Part shown: one piece after another, positions 15,553 through 23,676 of the stretch
How the letters are laid out: every line of letters begins with the position of its first letter
Position numbering within the stretch: the stretch's first letter is position 1
Source of the DNA: Bacillota bacterium
Lineage (GTDB): Bacteria > Bacillota > Clostridia > Clostridiales > Clostridiaceae
Reading direction: 5' to 3'
NCBI GenBank assembly: GCA_023445445.1
Contig: JAEXLD010000114.1
Coordinates: forward strand, 1 to 45,659
Length of the DNA stretch: 45,659 nucleotides
Translations under genes and position numbers: made by a program
Notes under the pieces: generated by a model
The model's database searches: none
Seen by the model: the letters and a program-made list of their open reading frames with translations, nothing else
Told to the model about the DNA's origin: nothing

Positions 15553-16770
15553 ATGAAAAGAACATCAGAAAATCGTTGGTTAATAGTTTTAGGTACAGTA
15601 ATTACTCAATTAGGTTTAGGTACTATTTATACTTGGAGTTTATTTAACCAACCCTTAGTAAACAAATTTGGATTTCAATTAAATAAAGTAGCCATTACCT
15701 TTTCTATAACTAGTTTTGCTTTAGCAGCATCTACATTAATTGCTGGTAAACTTCAAGACAAGCTAGGAATTAAAAAGCTTACTTCATTAGCAGGATTAAT
15801 ATTAGGCTTTGGTTTAATATTAACATCAATAACTTCTTCATTACCTATGCTTTATATTACAGCGGGTGTTATAGTTGGAGCAGCAGATGGTATAGCATAT
15901 ATTACTACACTTTCAAATTGCATTAAATGGTTCCCTGATAAAAAAGGGCTTATTTCTGGAATTTCAGTAGGAGCTTACGGGACAGGTAGTTTAATTTTTA
16001 AATATATTAATGGAAGCCTAATTAGTAACACAGGAGTTTCACAAGCATTTCTTTACTGGGGAATAATAGCTATGGCTTTAATCTTAGTAGGTGCTCAATT
16101 TATAAAGGATGCTCCATTAGTAAGCAAGCATTCTAAAAACAACACTAATATTAAAGAGTACTCAATAAAGGAAATGCTTAAAACAAAAGAAGCCTATACT
16201 TTATTTATAATATTCTTTTCAGCTTGTATGAGTGGGTTATATCTAATAGGAATAGTTAAAGATATAGGTGTTGAACTTGTAGGCCTAACACCTACAGTAG
16301 CAGCAAATGCCGTTGCTATGGTAGCAATATTTAATACAGCTGGAAGAATTATATTAGGTGCTTTATCAGATAAGCTTGGTAGATTAAAAGTTGTAATCTT
16401 ATCACTTTCAATAACAACTATTGCAGTATTTGTATTAAGCTTTATACCTTTAAACTTCGGAATCTTCTTTGCATGTGTTGCTTCAATTGCATTTTGCTTC
16501 GGAGGAATTATTACAGTTTTCCCTGCTATAGTAGGAGAATTCTTCGGTATTCAAAACCAAACTAAAAATTATGGAATCATATATCAAGGTTTTGGTTTAG
16601 GTGCAATTTCCGGTTCATTTATATCATCAATAACTGGAGGATTTAAATCTACATTTATAGTTATTGGAGCTTTATGTTTAATCTCAATAATTTTAGCTAC
16701 TACAGTACACTCTGTACAATCCAATAAGAAGATTAAACATAATACTAATCTTATACATAAAGCTGCATAA
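15553..16770 (+). CDS. MFS transporter of the oxalate/formate antiporter (OFA) family, YhjX-like
   Basis: A 405-aa, 12-helix MFS carrier of the inner membrane. The OFA-type features are the N-terminal GTIYTWSLFNQPL helix, the GKLQDKLGIKKL loop between helices 2 and 3, KWFPDKKGLISGISVGAYGTG, and the DKLGRLKV repeat after helix 8. The family includes OxlT (oxalate/formate exchange) and E. coli YhjX (pyruvate-linked, target of YpdAB). Its position behind a LytS/LytTR system and two YpdB-like boxes favours a pyruvate or other small monocarboxylate role. The ATG at 15553 with GAGGTG six bases upstream is preferred over an in-frame ATG at 15511. Transcription ends at the 16820-16876 hairpin. Confidence 0.9.
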   Translation: MKRTSENRWLIVLGTVITQLGLGTIYTWSLFNQPLVNKFGFQLNKVAITFSITSFALAASTLIAGKLQDKLGIKKLTSLAGLILGFGLILTSITSSLPMLYITAGVIVGAADGIAYITTLSNCIKWFPDKKGLISGISVGAYGTGSLIFKYINGSLISNTGVSQAFLYWGIIAMALILVGAQFIKDAPLVSKHSKNNTNIKEYSIKEMLKTKEAYTLFIIFFSACMSGLYLIGIVKDIGVELVGLTPTVAANAVAMVAIFNTAGRIILGALSDKLGRLKVVILSLSITTIAVFVLSFIPLNFGIFFACVASIAFCFGGIITVFPAIVGEFFGIQNQTKNYGIIYQGFGLGAISGSFISSITGGFKSTFIVIGALCLISIILATTVHSVQSNKKIKHNTNLIHKAA

Positions 16771-16819
16771 GTATTTTATTTTTAAGTTTATTAATTATAA
16801 ATTAAAATAAAGAAATTAA

Positions 16820-16876
16820 AAATATCCTATATACTAGACTATTATAAAATAAAGTCCATATATATAGGATATTTTC
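16820..16876. terminator. Convergent terminator between OFA carrier and MutS2-like gene
   Basis: AAATATCCTATATA (16820-16833) pairs with TATATAGGATATTT (16861-16874), with T-rich sequence after it on the plus strand and on the minus strand, between two convergent genes. Confidence 0.7.
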
Positions 16877-16889
16877 TTGTTGCTAAATA

Positions 16890-18776
16890 CTATATTGAAT
16901 CTTTTCTTATTTTCTTTAATGCCTTTTTAGAACCACGCTTAATATCATGATCTAATTTTCTTTCTTTATAGGTTGTAAATAGTTCATTTAAATCGTATCC
17001 TTCTGGATATAAATCACTTGCCTTTAAATCTAGCTTTACTCTCTTATAATTTACTTCAATAAAATTATTTTTATATAGGACTTCTAAGTTGTTTTTATCA
17101 TCTATTTCTTTATAAACTATAGCACTTTCATTATTGTCTAAAAGAATTATTCTATCTCCAACAGAGTAATTATATTTATATTCTAAAACTTCTACTTCTT
17201 CTCTTTTCTTAATTACCTTACTATCTCTTATTACTCCATAATTATAATCCTTTGTTTCAATATACTTTCTAGCTCTATTTATTATTGAATCAGAAATCCC
17301 CATCTTCTTTGATATATATAGGGCATTACTATCTCCGCTTCTACCAATATGAAGTTTATATAAAGGCTCTAAAGTATCCTTTTTAAATTCCATAGCTGCA
17401 TTTTCAAAATCTGGGTGAGCCTCTGAGAAGTTTTTTATTTCTCCATAATGTGTAGTGGCTATTGTAATACATCCCTTATGATATAGTTCCTCTAAAATAG
17501 CTATAGCTAAAGCAGCCCCTTCATTTGGCTCAGTTCCACTTCCTATTTCATCAAACAAAAGTAAAGTAGATTTTGTACTTTGTTTTATTATTTCTGCTAA
17601 ATTCTTTACGTGAGAAGAAAAAGTACTTAAAGCATTTTCAATACTTTGATTATCTCCTATATCAACAAATATATTATCAAAAACTGATATTTCTGTTCCC
17701 TCTTTAGCTGCTATATGAAATCCAGATTGTACTGCTAAAGTTAATATACCTACAGTTTTTAAAACTACTGTCTTTCCTCCTGCATTTGGACCAGTTATTA
17801 TTAAGGTTCTGTAGTTATCTCCAACTTCAAAATTAAGAGGTACTACATTCTTAATTAAAGGATATTTTCCTTCTACTATTTTTATATAGCCATGATTATT
17901 TAACTTAGGTTTTATACCAGAAATATCATTGCTATATTTAGCTTTAGCCCAAATCATATCATATTCAGCTATTACTTCTATATTTATTTTTAAATCTCTT
18001 ATTCTTTCATTTAACATTTCAGTAAGCATACCTAATATCTTATATTCTTCAATGCTTTCCTCTATTTTTAAAGTAGCTAATTCCGAAGTATATCTAGAAA
18101 TTGTGTCTGGCTCCATAAATACTGTTGCTCCCTTTGATGAGGCTTCAATAACAGTTCCCTGAACATACTTTTTATAAGCTGCTTTTATTGGAATTGTATA
18201 TCTTCCATTTCTCTTACTTATGAAAAATTCTTGAATATATTGTTTGTTTGCACTGTTCTTTAAAAATCTATCTAGTTTTTCTCTTATTTTCTCTTCACAA
18301 TCATCTATAAGTCTTCTTATCTTTTTTAGTTCCTTACTGGCATTAGAATCTACTACAGAACCTCTAATGCATTTATTTATTTCCTCTTCTATATAACTTA
18401 AATCTGTAATATTATCGCCATAGCTACATAGTGTTGGAGCATATCCTTCCTTATCCTTAACAAATAACTTAACTTTTCTACATCCTCTTAAAAAGTCACT
18501 TACCATGGTTAAGTCTTCTGGATCTAAGGATGCTCCTTTTTCAATTTTTTCAATATGAGATGTTATATCAAATATTCCACTTAGAGGTATATGATATGAA
18601 GCTTCTAAAAGTCTTCTTCCCTCTGAAGTTTCATCAAGTCTTTTATTTACAATTTTTAAATTGTTACTAGGCTCTAGCTTATCAATTAGAGCCTTTCCTA
18701 ATCCACTTACGCAATATCCCTTTACTATTTCTTTTAATTCATAATAATCTAATTTCTCTAATGTTATTTTATCCAT
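16890..18776 (-). CDS. MutS2-like ATPase lacking the Smr domain
   Basis: A 628-aa MutS-family protein. Residues 1-300 match the MutS2 core and clamp helices (KLDYYELKEI, GYCVSGLGKALIDKLEPS, KRNGRYTIPIKAAYK, SSKGATVFMEPD). The ABC ATPase follows: Walker A GPNAGGKT near 330, the Q-loop/signature region STFSSH, Walker B LLLFDEIGSGTEPNEG, and TTHYGEIK. Full MutS2 is about 785 aa and ends in a KOW linker and Smr nuclease domain; here the protein stops after a roughly 100-aa basic tail (KKALKKIRKDS), with no Smr motifs. In Firmicutes MutS2 suppresses recombination or rescues collided ribosomes; this paralog presumably binds without cutting. It is behind a structured leader with an attenuator. Confidence 0.85.
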   Translation of the reverse strand: MDKITLEKLDYYELKEIVKGYCVSGLGKALIDKLEPSNNLKIVNKRLDETSEGRRLLEASYHIPLSGIFDITSHIEKIEKGASLDPEDLTMVSDFLRGCRKVKLFVKDKEGYAPTLCSYGDNITDLSYIEEEINKCIRGSVVDSNASKELKKIRRLIDDCEEKIREKLDRFLKNSANKQYIQEFFISKRNGRYTIPIKAAYKKYVQGTVIEASSKGATVFMEPDTISRYTSELATLKIEESIEEYKILGMLTEMLNERIRDLKINIEVIAEYDMIWAKAKYSNDISGIKPKLNNHGYIKIVEGKYPLIKNVVPLNFEVGDNYRTLIITGPNAGGKTVVLKTVGILTLAVQSGFHIAAKEGTEISVFDNIFVDIGDNQSIENALSTFSSHVKNLAEIIKQSTKSTLLLFDEIGSGTEPNEGAALAIAILEELYHKGCITIATTHYGEIKNFSEAHPDFENAAMEFKKDTLEPLYKLHIGRSGDSNALYISKKMGISDSIINRARKYIETKDYNYGVIRDSKVIKKREEVEVLEYKYNYSVGDRIILLDNNESAIVYKEIDDKNNLEVLYKNNFIEVNYKRVKLDLKASDLYPEGYDLNELFTTYKERKLDHDIKRGSKKALKKIRKDSI

Positions 18777-19073
18777 TTATTTATTCCTTTCTTGTATTAA
18801 ATACATACAAGTCACGAAATCTAGATAGACTTCATAGGTAGGCTCTAAAATATAAAAAGCTGTGGATACTTCCACAGCTAAAAAATTCAATCACAGATAA
18901 AGGTATAATATACCCTTGTAATTTTATTCGTGGACTTGTATCAATATAGTTTAATTAATTCCACCACAAATAAAGGCTAATAAACCTATTTTTTTGGAAT
19001 TAATATTAAGTTAACTATTTGATACTATACACTCACAAAAATACCTCTCTTTATTTGAAATCTATCTAATTTA
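18777..19073 (-). promoter_or_regulatory. Riboswitch-like attenuated leader of the MutS2-like gene
   Basis: About 290 nt of leader RNA on the minus strand between the promoter and the start codon. It has (a) a proximal stem GTATCAA...TTGATAC with inner AATTCCA/TGGAATT; (b) a TTTATTTGTGG/CCACGAATAAA pairing; (c) an intrinsic terminator (18850-18879); and (d) after it TTCGTGACTTGTAT (18805-18818), which can pair with ATACAAGTCCACGAA (18927-18941) across the terminator, or instead form a local ACTTGTAT/ATACAAG hairpin near the ribosome binding site. Stems a, b and d compete for the same strand, as in a conformational switch. I find no T-box, SAM, purine, TPP, c-di-GMP or other consensus that I know. 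Confidence 0.5.
18850..18880 (-). terminator. Attenuator hairpin inside the leader
   Basis: AGCTGTGGA and TCCACAGCT form a perfect 9-bp stem with a 4-base loop; on the minus strand TTTTTATATTTT follows. It lies between promoter and start codon of the MutS2-like gene, so it would stop transcription before the gene. Confidence 0.75.
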
Positions 19074-19103
19074 AATATATTCTAAATCGCCTAATAATGT
19101 CAA
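19074..19103 (-). promoter_or_regulatory. Promoter of the MutS2-like transcript
   Basis: On the minus strand TTGACA (19098-19103), an 18-base spacer and TATATT (19074-19079). It starts a transcript with a long leader, and lies after the stop codon of the upstream GNAT gene. Confidence 0.6.
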
Positions 19104-19139
19104 TACTTTCTCAACCATATAATTATTTTTTTATAAAAG

Positions 19140-20042
19140 CTACGCATGGGATAATAAAGGAAACATTAATTTTTTTTCATTAAATATTGTGTCTTTTTTA
19201 CTCCTAATAAATAGAGTGTCATTTTCATCATTTATTAGCTCTTCTTTATATAAAGAAGAATCCTTAGGGGTAAATCCCAAAACAACTTTTTTAGTATCAT
19301 TTTTTATTAATGCATTAATAATTTTTTCTAAATTCATATCTTTATCAGAGAATAAATCTAATAATATCATTTCATTTTTGTTATACTCACATATTGCTAT
19401 AACATCATATTCTTCAATGTAATATATATTGTTCTTCATAAAATCAATGCAATAAAACATTACAAGTGAAGTATTATTTATATTGTCTAGTTTAGCTAAT
19501 GACTTTCTATTATTTAAAATTCTAATTATAGTATTTCTATCATTATCATCATCAATATTTAGCTTTCTTATTTTTTCACTACTTCTCACTTTAGAAAATT
19601 CTAAGGAGCATTGGTACTGATTATATTTTTTAAATCCAAACTTGGGATAAAAGTTTAAAACTGTATCATTAGCAAAAAGATATATAAAATCACACTTATC
19701 TTCCCATTCTTCTATTACCTTATTTAATAAAAACTTAATCAATCCCTGGCCTCTATAGCTTTCGTCTGTCATTACAGTTCCTAATTGTATAAGCATCTTT
19801 CTCTCTCCTAAAACTATAAAATCCATAATATTTACAGATACATTTGCTACTACCCTATCTCCATCTAATAATGAATATGGTATATATTTATTATTCCAAT
19901 GTCCATTATCAAACCATTTTCTAAAGTTAAACCCATATGTTTTGTCAGTTAATTCATTAAAACTTTCTCTTATTCTTTCATCATCCCTATAATTAGATAC
20001 AAACTCATATTCCTTGTTATCAACCATAAATATTTCTCTCAT
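19140..20042 (-). CDS. GNAT-family N-acetyltransferase
   Basis: About 300 aa. Residues ~65-155 form a GNAT domain: VANVSVNIMDFIV strand, LGTVMTDESYRGQGLIKFLL (motif A with the acetyl-CoA-binding RGQGL) and FIYLFANDTVLNFYPKFGFKKY (motif B). The C-terminal half (about 160-300) lacks motifs I know and may be a second degenerate GNAT-like or sterol-carrier-like domain, as in Eis-type proteins. Substrate unknown. Three in-frame starts crowd here (GTG 20051, ATG 20042, ATG 20027); GGTGA shortly before 20042 makes that one plausible, without certainty. Confidence 0.8.
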   Translation of the reverse strand: MREIFMVDNKEYEFVSNYRDDERIRESFNELTDKTYGFNFRKWFDNGHWNNKYIPYSLLDGDRVVANVSVNIMDFIVLGERKMLIQLGTVMTDESYRGQGLIKFLLNKVIEEWEDKCDFIYLFANDTVLNFYPKFGFKKYNQYQCSLEFSKVRSSEKIRKLNIDDDNDRNTIIRILNNRKSLAKLDNINNTSLVMFYCIDFMKNNIYYIEEYDVIAICEYNKNEMILLDLFSDKDMNLEKIINALIKNDTKKVVLGFTPKDSSLYKEELINDENDTLFIRSKKDTIFNEKKLMFPLLSHA

Positions 20043-20159
20043 TCCTCTCACCCACTACAGTATACTTATATAAACTTAATATAAGATTAATTATACTACT
20101 AAATTCTCATTTTCTGTCCACAAGGAACTTAAATTAATCCACAAATAGATGGTTAATTA

Positions 20160-20191
20160 AAAATAATCCACAAATAATTTGTGGATTATCC
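20160..20191 (-). terminator. Terminator after the PlsY-like gene
   Basis: ATAATCCACAAA and TTTGTGGATTAT form a 12-bp stem around three bases; the minus-strand sequence continues TTTTTAATT. TCCACAAA elements nearby resemble the stem and are not a convincing DnaA-box cluster. Confidence 0.7.
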
Positions 20192-20209
20192 TTAATCTTA
20201 ACAGGAATA

Positions 20210-20848
20210 TTAATTAAATTTATTTCTATTAATTTTTCTTTCCTTTAACTCTTCATAAAAAGGAATTATTCTTAGTTTTTCCCCATGGTATTTAATAAAA
20301 TGCCTATGGACAACTATACTTGATATAATAATACACCCCACTATAATTGAATTATTATTTTCTATTAACAAACAAGTTAAACTAAAAAGTGAAAATGTAA
20401 TAATAGATCTAAAAAAATGTGGATTTATCACTAGTATTACTGAAAATAATATATAAAATAAAGCTAAAATAATAACTGGATCTGTTATTGGAAATAAGCC
20501 TAAAAGCACTCCAAAAGAAACTGCAATTGATTTTCCACCCTTTTTATAATTAAATAAGGGATATGCATGCCCTATAACTGGGGCTACCATAACACCTGAA
20601 AATAATATATTTTCTATATTTAATGATTTTGAAGCTATCCATACTGGAAAAAATCCCTTTCCTAATTCAAATAATAATACTAATATCCCACAAAAAATCC
20701 CTCCATTAATAAATGCATTTGCTGTTCCAGGATTCTCATCTGTGCTATTTTCTCTTATATCAATTTTTAAAATTATTTTTGGAATTAAGTAAGCATATAA
20801 TATACTACCTGATAGATATCCCATTATAATAAATATTAAATATCTCAT
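20210..20848 (-). CDS. PlsY-like membrane acyltransferase
   Basis: A 212-aa integral membrane protein with five or six helices. PlsY transfers acyl groups from acyl-phosphate to glycerol-3-phosphate. Family signatures are present in divergent form: GYLSGSILYAYL at the N-terminus, ENPGTANAF in place of the usual GSGNxGATN glycine-rich loop, and GHAYPLFNYKKGGKSIAVSFG corresponding to the GHxFPxFxxFxGGKGVAT phosphate-binding loop. The departures from consensus suggest a paralog rather than the housekeeping PlsY. It follows the MGDG-synthase-like glycosyltransferase gene by 15 bases, so both probably act in membrane lipid or glycolipid synthesis. Confidence 0.8.
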   Translation of the reverse strand: MRYLIFIIMGYLSGSILYAYLIPKIILKIDIRENSTDENPGTANAFINGGIFCGILVLLFELGKGFFPVWIASKSLNIENILFSGVMVAPVIGHAYPLFNYKKGGKSIAVSFGVLLGLFPITDPVIILALFYILFSVILVINPHFFRSIITFSLFSLTCLLIENNNSIIVGCIIISSIVVHRHFIKYHGEKLRIIPFYEELKERKINRNKFN

Positions 20849-20863
20849 ATAACTTTCTCCTAT

Positions 20864-21988
20864 CTAGTTGTCCTTTTGGTTAATTAAATTATTCATTAAC
20901 TTTATAATATCTTTTGCTGCACTTGGTTTAGCATTTTTTCTTTGATTTTCTAACATATTATTTTTTATTTCATTGTTATTTAATAATATCTTCCCTTGCT
21001 GAATTTGATCAGTAATTTTTTTAGAATGAAGTGCCATCCCCTTCTCCATGAAAAACTCCATATTCTTACTTTCACATCCTGGGATAGGATTTGTATGAAC
21101 TAAAGGTCTATTTTTTACAATAACCTCTGTTGATGTTAATCCACCTGGCTTTGTATATATAACATCTGCTGCATCCATATATAAAGATATTTTATCTGTA
21201 TATCCTACAATACTTACATTACTTTTATTCTTAAACTCTTTTTCTAAAAGATTTTTTAACCTTTTATTATTTCCACATATAACAACTACCTGCTCACCAT
21301 TTTTACACTGTTTATTTAGTTCAATAGTAAAAAGCTGAATCTTTCCGAACCCCATGCTACCACTCATAATTAAATACATAGGTTTATCTGTATTAAGATT
21401 TAATTTCTTCTTTGCTTTTCTCATTTCTTCTTTAACATAAAAGTCTTGTCTCACTGGAATTCCTAAGGGATATAATTTTTCTTTTGGAATTCCTCTTCGT
21501 ATATATTCATCCATCATTCTCTCATGTGGAATTATATAGGCATCACATTGGGTTTCCTCCCAAAAAGGAATACATGTATAGTCCGTACTTATAGCTATGG
21601 TTTTTTCATTAAGCATCTTCTTTTTATTCATATATGTTATAGTTTCTGCTGGAAAAAGATGTGGCATCAAAATAATATCAAATTTATTTTCTTCTAAATA
21701 TTTTTTTAAATGCTTTGCCATCAATGAATTTGCATAATAAACTGGCGATTTTCTTTTGTCTGATGATATCTTAAGGGCAACTTTATAAAGAAAATAGAAA
21801 AAATGCGGAGTATATTTTGCAATGTTAATATAAGCTCCTCCAACAACCTTTGAGGTTCTATCACTTGAGAGCTTCATATAATCAAGCATAATTGCTTCAT
21901 GCCCTTCCTTCTCTAAAGCTTCTTTCATCCCTTTTCCTGCTACGTTATGACCTTCCCCTGTATTACATGATAAAATTAATACTCTCAT
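20864..21988 (-). CDS. MGDG synthase-like diacylglycerol glycosyltransferase
   Basis: A 374-aa GT28-type enzyme, UgtP/MGDG-synthase family, acting at the cytoplasmic face of the membrane. Motifs: N-terminal LILSCNTGEGHNVAG (membrane-lipid-binding loop), PHLFPAETITY, GIPVRQDFY, the nucleotide-binding IMSGSMGFGKIQ, and the sugar-nucleotide-binding YTKPGGLTSTEVIVKNRPLV. Such enzymes add glucose or galactose from UDP-sugar to diacylglycerol to make glycolipids and lipoteichoic acid anchors. GGGAGG lies 13 bases before the ATG, rather far. It is the first gene of a two-gene unit with the PlsY-like acyltransferase. Confidence 0.87.
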   Translation of the reverse strand: MRVLILSCNTGEGHNVAGKGMKEALEKEGHEAIMLDYMKLSSDRTSKVVGGAYINIAKYTPHFFYFLYKVALKISSDKRKSPVYYANSLMAKHLKKYLEENKFDIILMPHLFPAETITYMNKKKMLNEKTIAISTDYTCIPFWEETQCDAYIIPHERMMDEYIRRGIPKEKLYPLGIPVRQDFYVKEEMRKAKKKLNLNTDKPMYLIMSGSMGFGKIQLFTIELNKQCKNGEQVVVICGNNKRLKNLLEKEFKNKSNVSIVGYTDKISLYMDAADVIYTKPGGLTSTEVIVKNRPLVHTNPIPGCESKNMEFFMEKGMALHSKKITDQIQQGKILLNNNEIKNNMLENQRKNAKPSAAKDIIKLMNNLINQKDN

Positions 21989-22062
21989 TTATACATCTCT
22001 GCCTCCCAACACTACTATATTTTATTTTTATAATATATGTTATCTTTATTTAAATTCTCCAA

Positions 22063-22808
22063 TTATAAGAAGTTGTCTTCTTCCTTTAAGAAATTAACTA
22101 ATTTTGAATTAATTTTATCGTTATTCCTTACTTGAATAACCTTTCTCATATCATTTTCTCCACATATATCTAAGCCAATTACTTTATAGTTAGATATAAT
22201 TATATGAAGAAAACTTTTTAATTCATCAAAACTCATTATTCCTTGATCCCATGATGTATCAACTACTTTTTCACTTAATACATCCTTATCTATTGATATA
22301 TAAACAGGATATTTATCATCTAAAAATCTAAATAACTTTTCTTTATTTATACCTTTTAAATCATAATCACAAATACATTTAACCTTGTTTAAATATTTAT
22401 TAGGAATTGTTTGTTTTTGTTCTTTACTTAATCCAATTATAAATACCTTTTTTAAAAATTTATTTTTATCTATTGCATCCATTATCCAGGAACCACAGGA
22501 TAATATATCTCCAAAAGAAGGTTTTAACATATCTGATGATGATCAAATACTATTAAGCTGAAATCTCTTTTTATTTTATTTATCCATAATTCGCTAACAT
22601 AATGATAATTTCCTGAATCTATAAAATGTATTCCCTTAGGCTCTAAATCCCTTAGCTTTTGTTTTATTTCATTAAATGCGCTTTCATCACAGTATCCATT
22701 TGTACCATTAATATCTGTACAGTCTATCCAATTATATTCTTTATCTATAAAGAACTTCTCTTTTTCATAAACATGAGAGAAATTCATTATTGTTAACAAA
22801 TTTTCCAT
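22063..22808 (-). pseudogene. Arginase/agmatinase-family protein broken by a single-base frameshift
   Basis: Two overlapping frames together give one arginase-fold protein of about 248 aa. The upstream piece (22524-22808, 94 aa) ends IVFDHHQIC; the downstream piece (22063-22530) begins MLKPSFGDILSCGSW. Arginase-family enzymes have a contiguous FDHHxDM..., so inserting one G in CAGATATG near 22531-22534 (giving CAG-GAT-ATG) restores FDHHQDMLKPSFG. Further family parts follow: YISIDKDVL (the second metal-binding SxDxDxxD-like motif), TSWDQGIMSFDEL and GLDICGE. AAAGGAG precedes the start. Either a recent inactivating deletion or a sequencing error; the rest of both frames is well preserved. Confidence 0.8.
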
Positions 22809-23085
22809 AAATTCTCTCCTTTTTTCTACAGTAATTATATATATTTTATCATATTTTTCCTAACTAGGTCATTTTAAGAAAATATTGTAAATAGTTATAA
22901 ATATAATTGTTTATAGTAATATATTGATATATACTTATATTGAATCATCAAAAATCATAAATTAAATATTGATCTTTATATTACTAATAGCCTTATTTAG
23001 GAATGATTTTTATTAGACATAATTTTATAGATTATTTATTTAAACTGTGATAAATTTATAATTTGAAAAGGAGGGATTTATAAAT

Positions 23086-23514
23086 ATGTTACTCATTGAT
23101 AATATTGAAAAATATTTGAGAGATCATGGAATCAGTCCATCCTATCAAAGAAAAAGAATCTTTGAATATTTATATAATAGTAAAGAACATCCAAGAGTTA
23201 ATGATATCTACTATGCATTAATAGACGAAATTCCAACATTGTCAAAAACAACTGTATATAATACTTTAAATCTTTTTATCAAGAACAAAATAGCAGAGTC
23301 TATTGTGATAGACGAAAATGAATTTAAGTATCAAATATTAGATGATAAGAGACATGGTCATTTTAAATGTGAAGTTTGCAATACTCTTTATGATATTGAA
23401 ATAGATATAAATAGCTTGAATATAGATTCTTTAAAAGGCTTTGATATCCATGATCAATCTTTTTACTTTAAAGGTATTTGCAAAAGTTGTAAAGATAAAG
23501 AAAAAACTGAATAA
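23086..23514 (+). CDS. perR: Fur-family regulator, PerR-like
   Basis: A 142-aa metal-dependent repressor. The winged helix (SPSYQRKRIFEYLYN, TLSKTTVYNTLNLF) is followed by a dimerisation domain with the regulatory-site residues in KRHGHFKCEVC and two CxxC pairs (CEVC and CKSC) that hold structural zinc, as in PerR and Fur. The next gene is dps, a classical PerR target, and the organism is an anaerobe, so a peroxide-sensing role is likely; Fur or Zur cannot be excluded by motif alone. AAGGAGG precedes the ATG. Own terminator at 23530-23573. Confidence 0.85.
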   Translation: MLLIDNIEKYLRDHGISPSYQRKRIFEYLYNSKEHPRVNDIYYALIDEIPTLSKTTVYNTLNLFIKNKIAESIVIDENEFKYQILDDKRHGHFKCEVCNTLYDIEIDINSLNIDSLKGFDIHDQSFYFKGICKSCKDKEKTE

Positions 23515-23529
23515 TATAAATGTTATTCC

Positions 23530-23575
23530 AAAGTATAGCTCATATATTTTTCATATGAACTATACTTTTTTTTAT
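23530..23575 (+). terminator. Terminator after perR-like gene
   Basis: AAGTATAG...TCATATA and ATATGA...CTATACTT arms with a T-rich loop, followed by eight T. Confidence 0.75.
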
Positions 23576-23610
23576 TAAATATGGTAATTTCTATTGATTT
23601 ATTACCAATT

Positions 23611-23634
23611 TGATATTATTATAATATTGTAATG
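23611..23634 (+). promoter_or_regulatory. Candidate Fur/PerR-type operator upstream of dps
   Basis: ATATTATTATAATAT (23613-23627) is a perfect 7-1-7 inverted repeat, partly overlapping ATTATAATATTGTAAT (near-palindromic). PerR boxes are 7-1-7 AT-rich repeats (TTATAATnATTATAA). In such AT-rich DNA the match is only suggestive. Confidence 0.35.
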
Positions 23635-23676
23635 AATACAAATTCAGAATAATTTTAATAATAGGAGGGAATATTT

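Noticed and set aside
18777..19067. T-box leader
   Set aside because: No GGGTGGNACCGCG-type antiterminator, no AGTA-type stem I motif, and the gene is not an aminoacyl-tRNA synthetase or amino-acid gene.
20111..20190. DnaA boxes (TCCACA repeats), possible origin
   Set aside because: The TCCACA copies are few, two of them form one terminator stem, and no dnaA, dnaN or AT-unwinding cluster is present.
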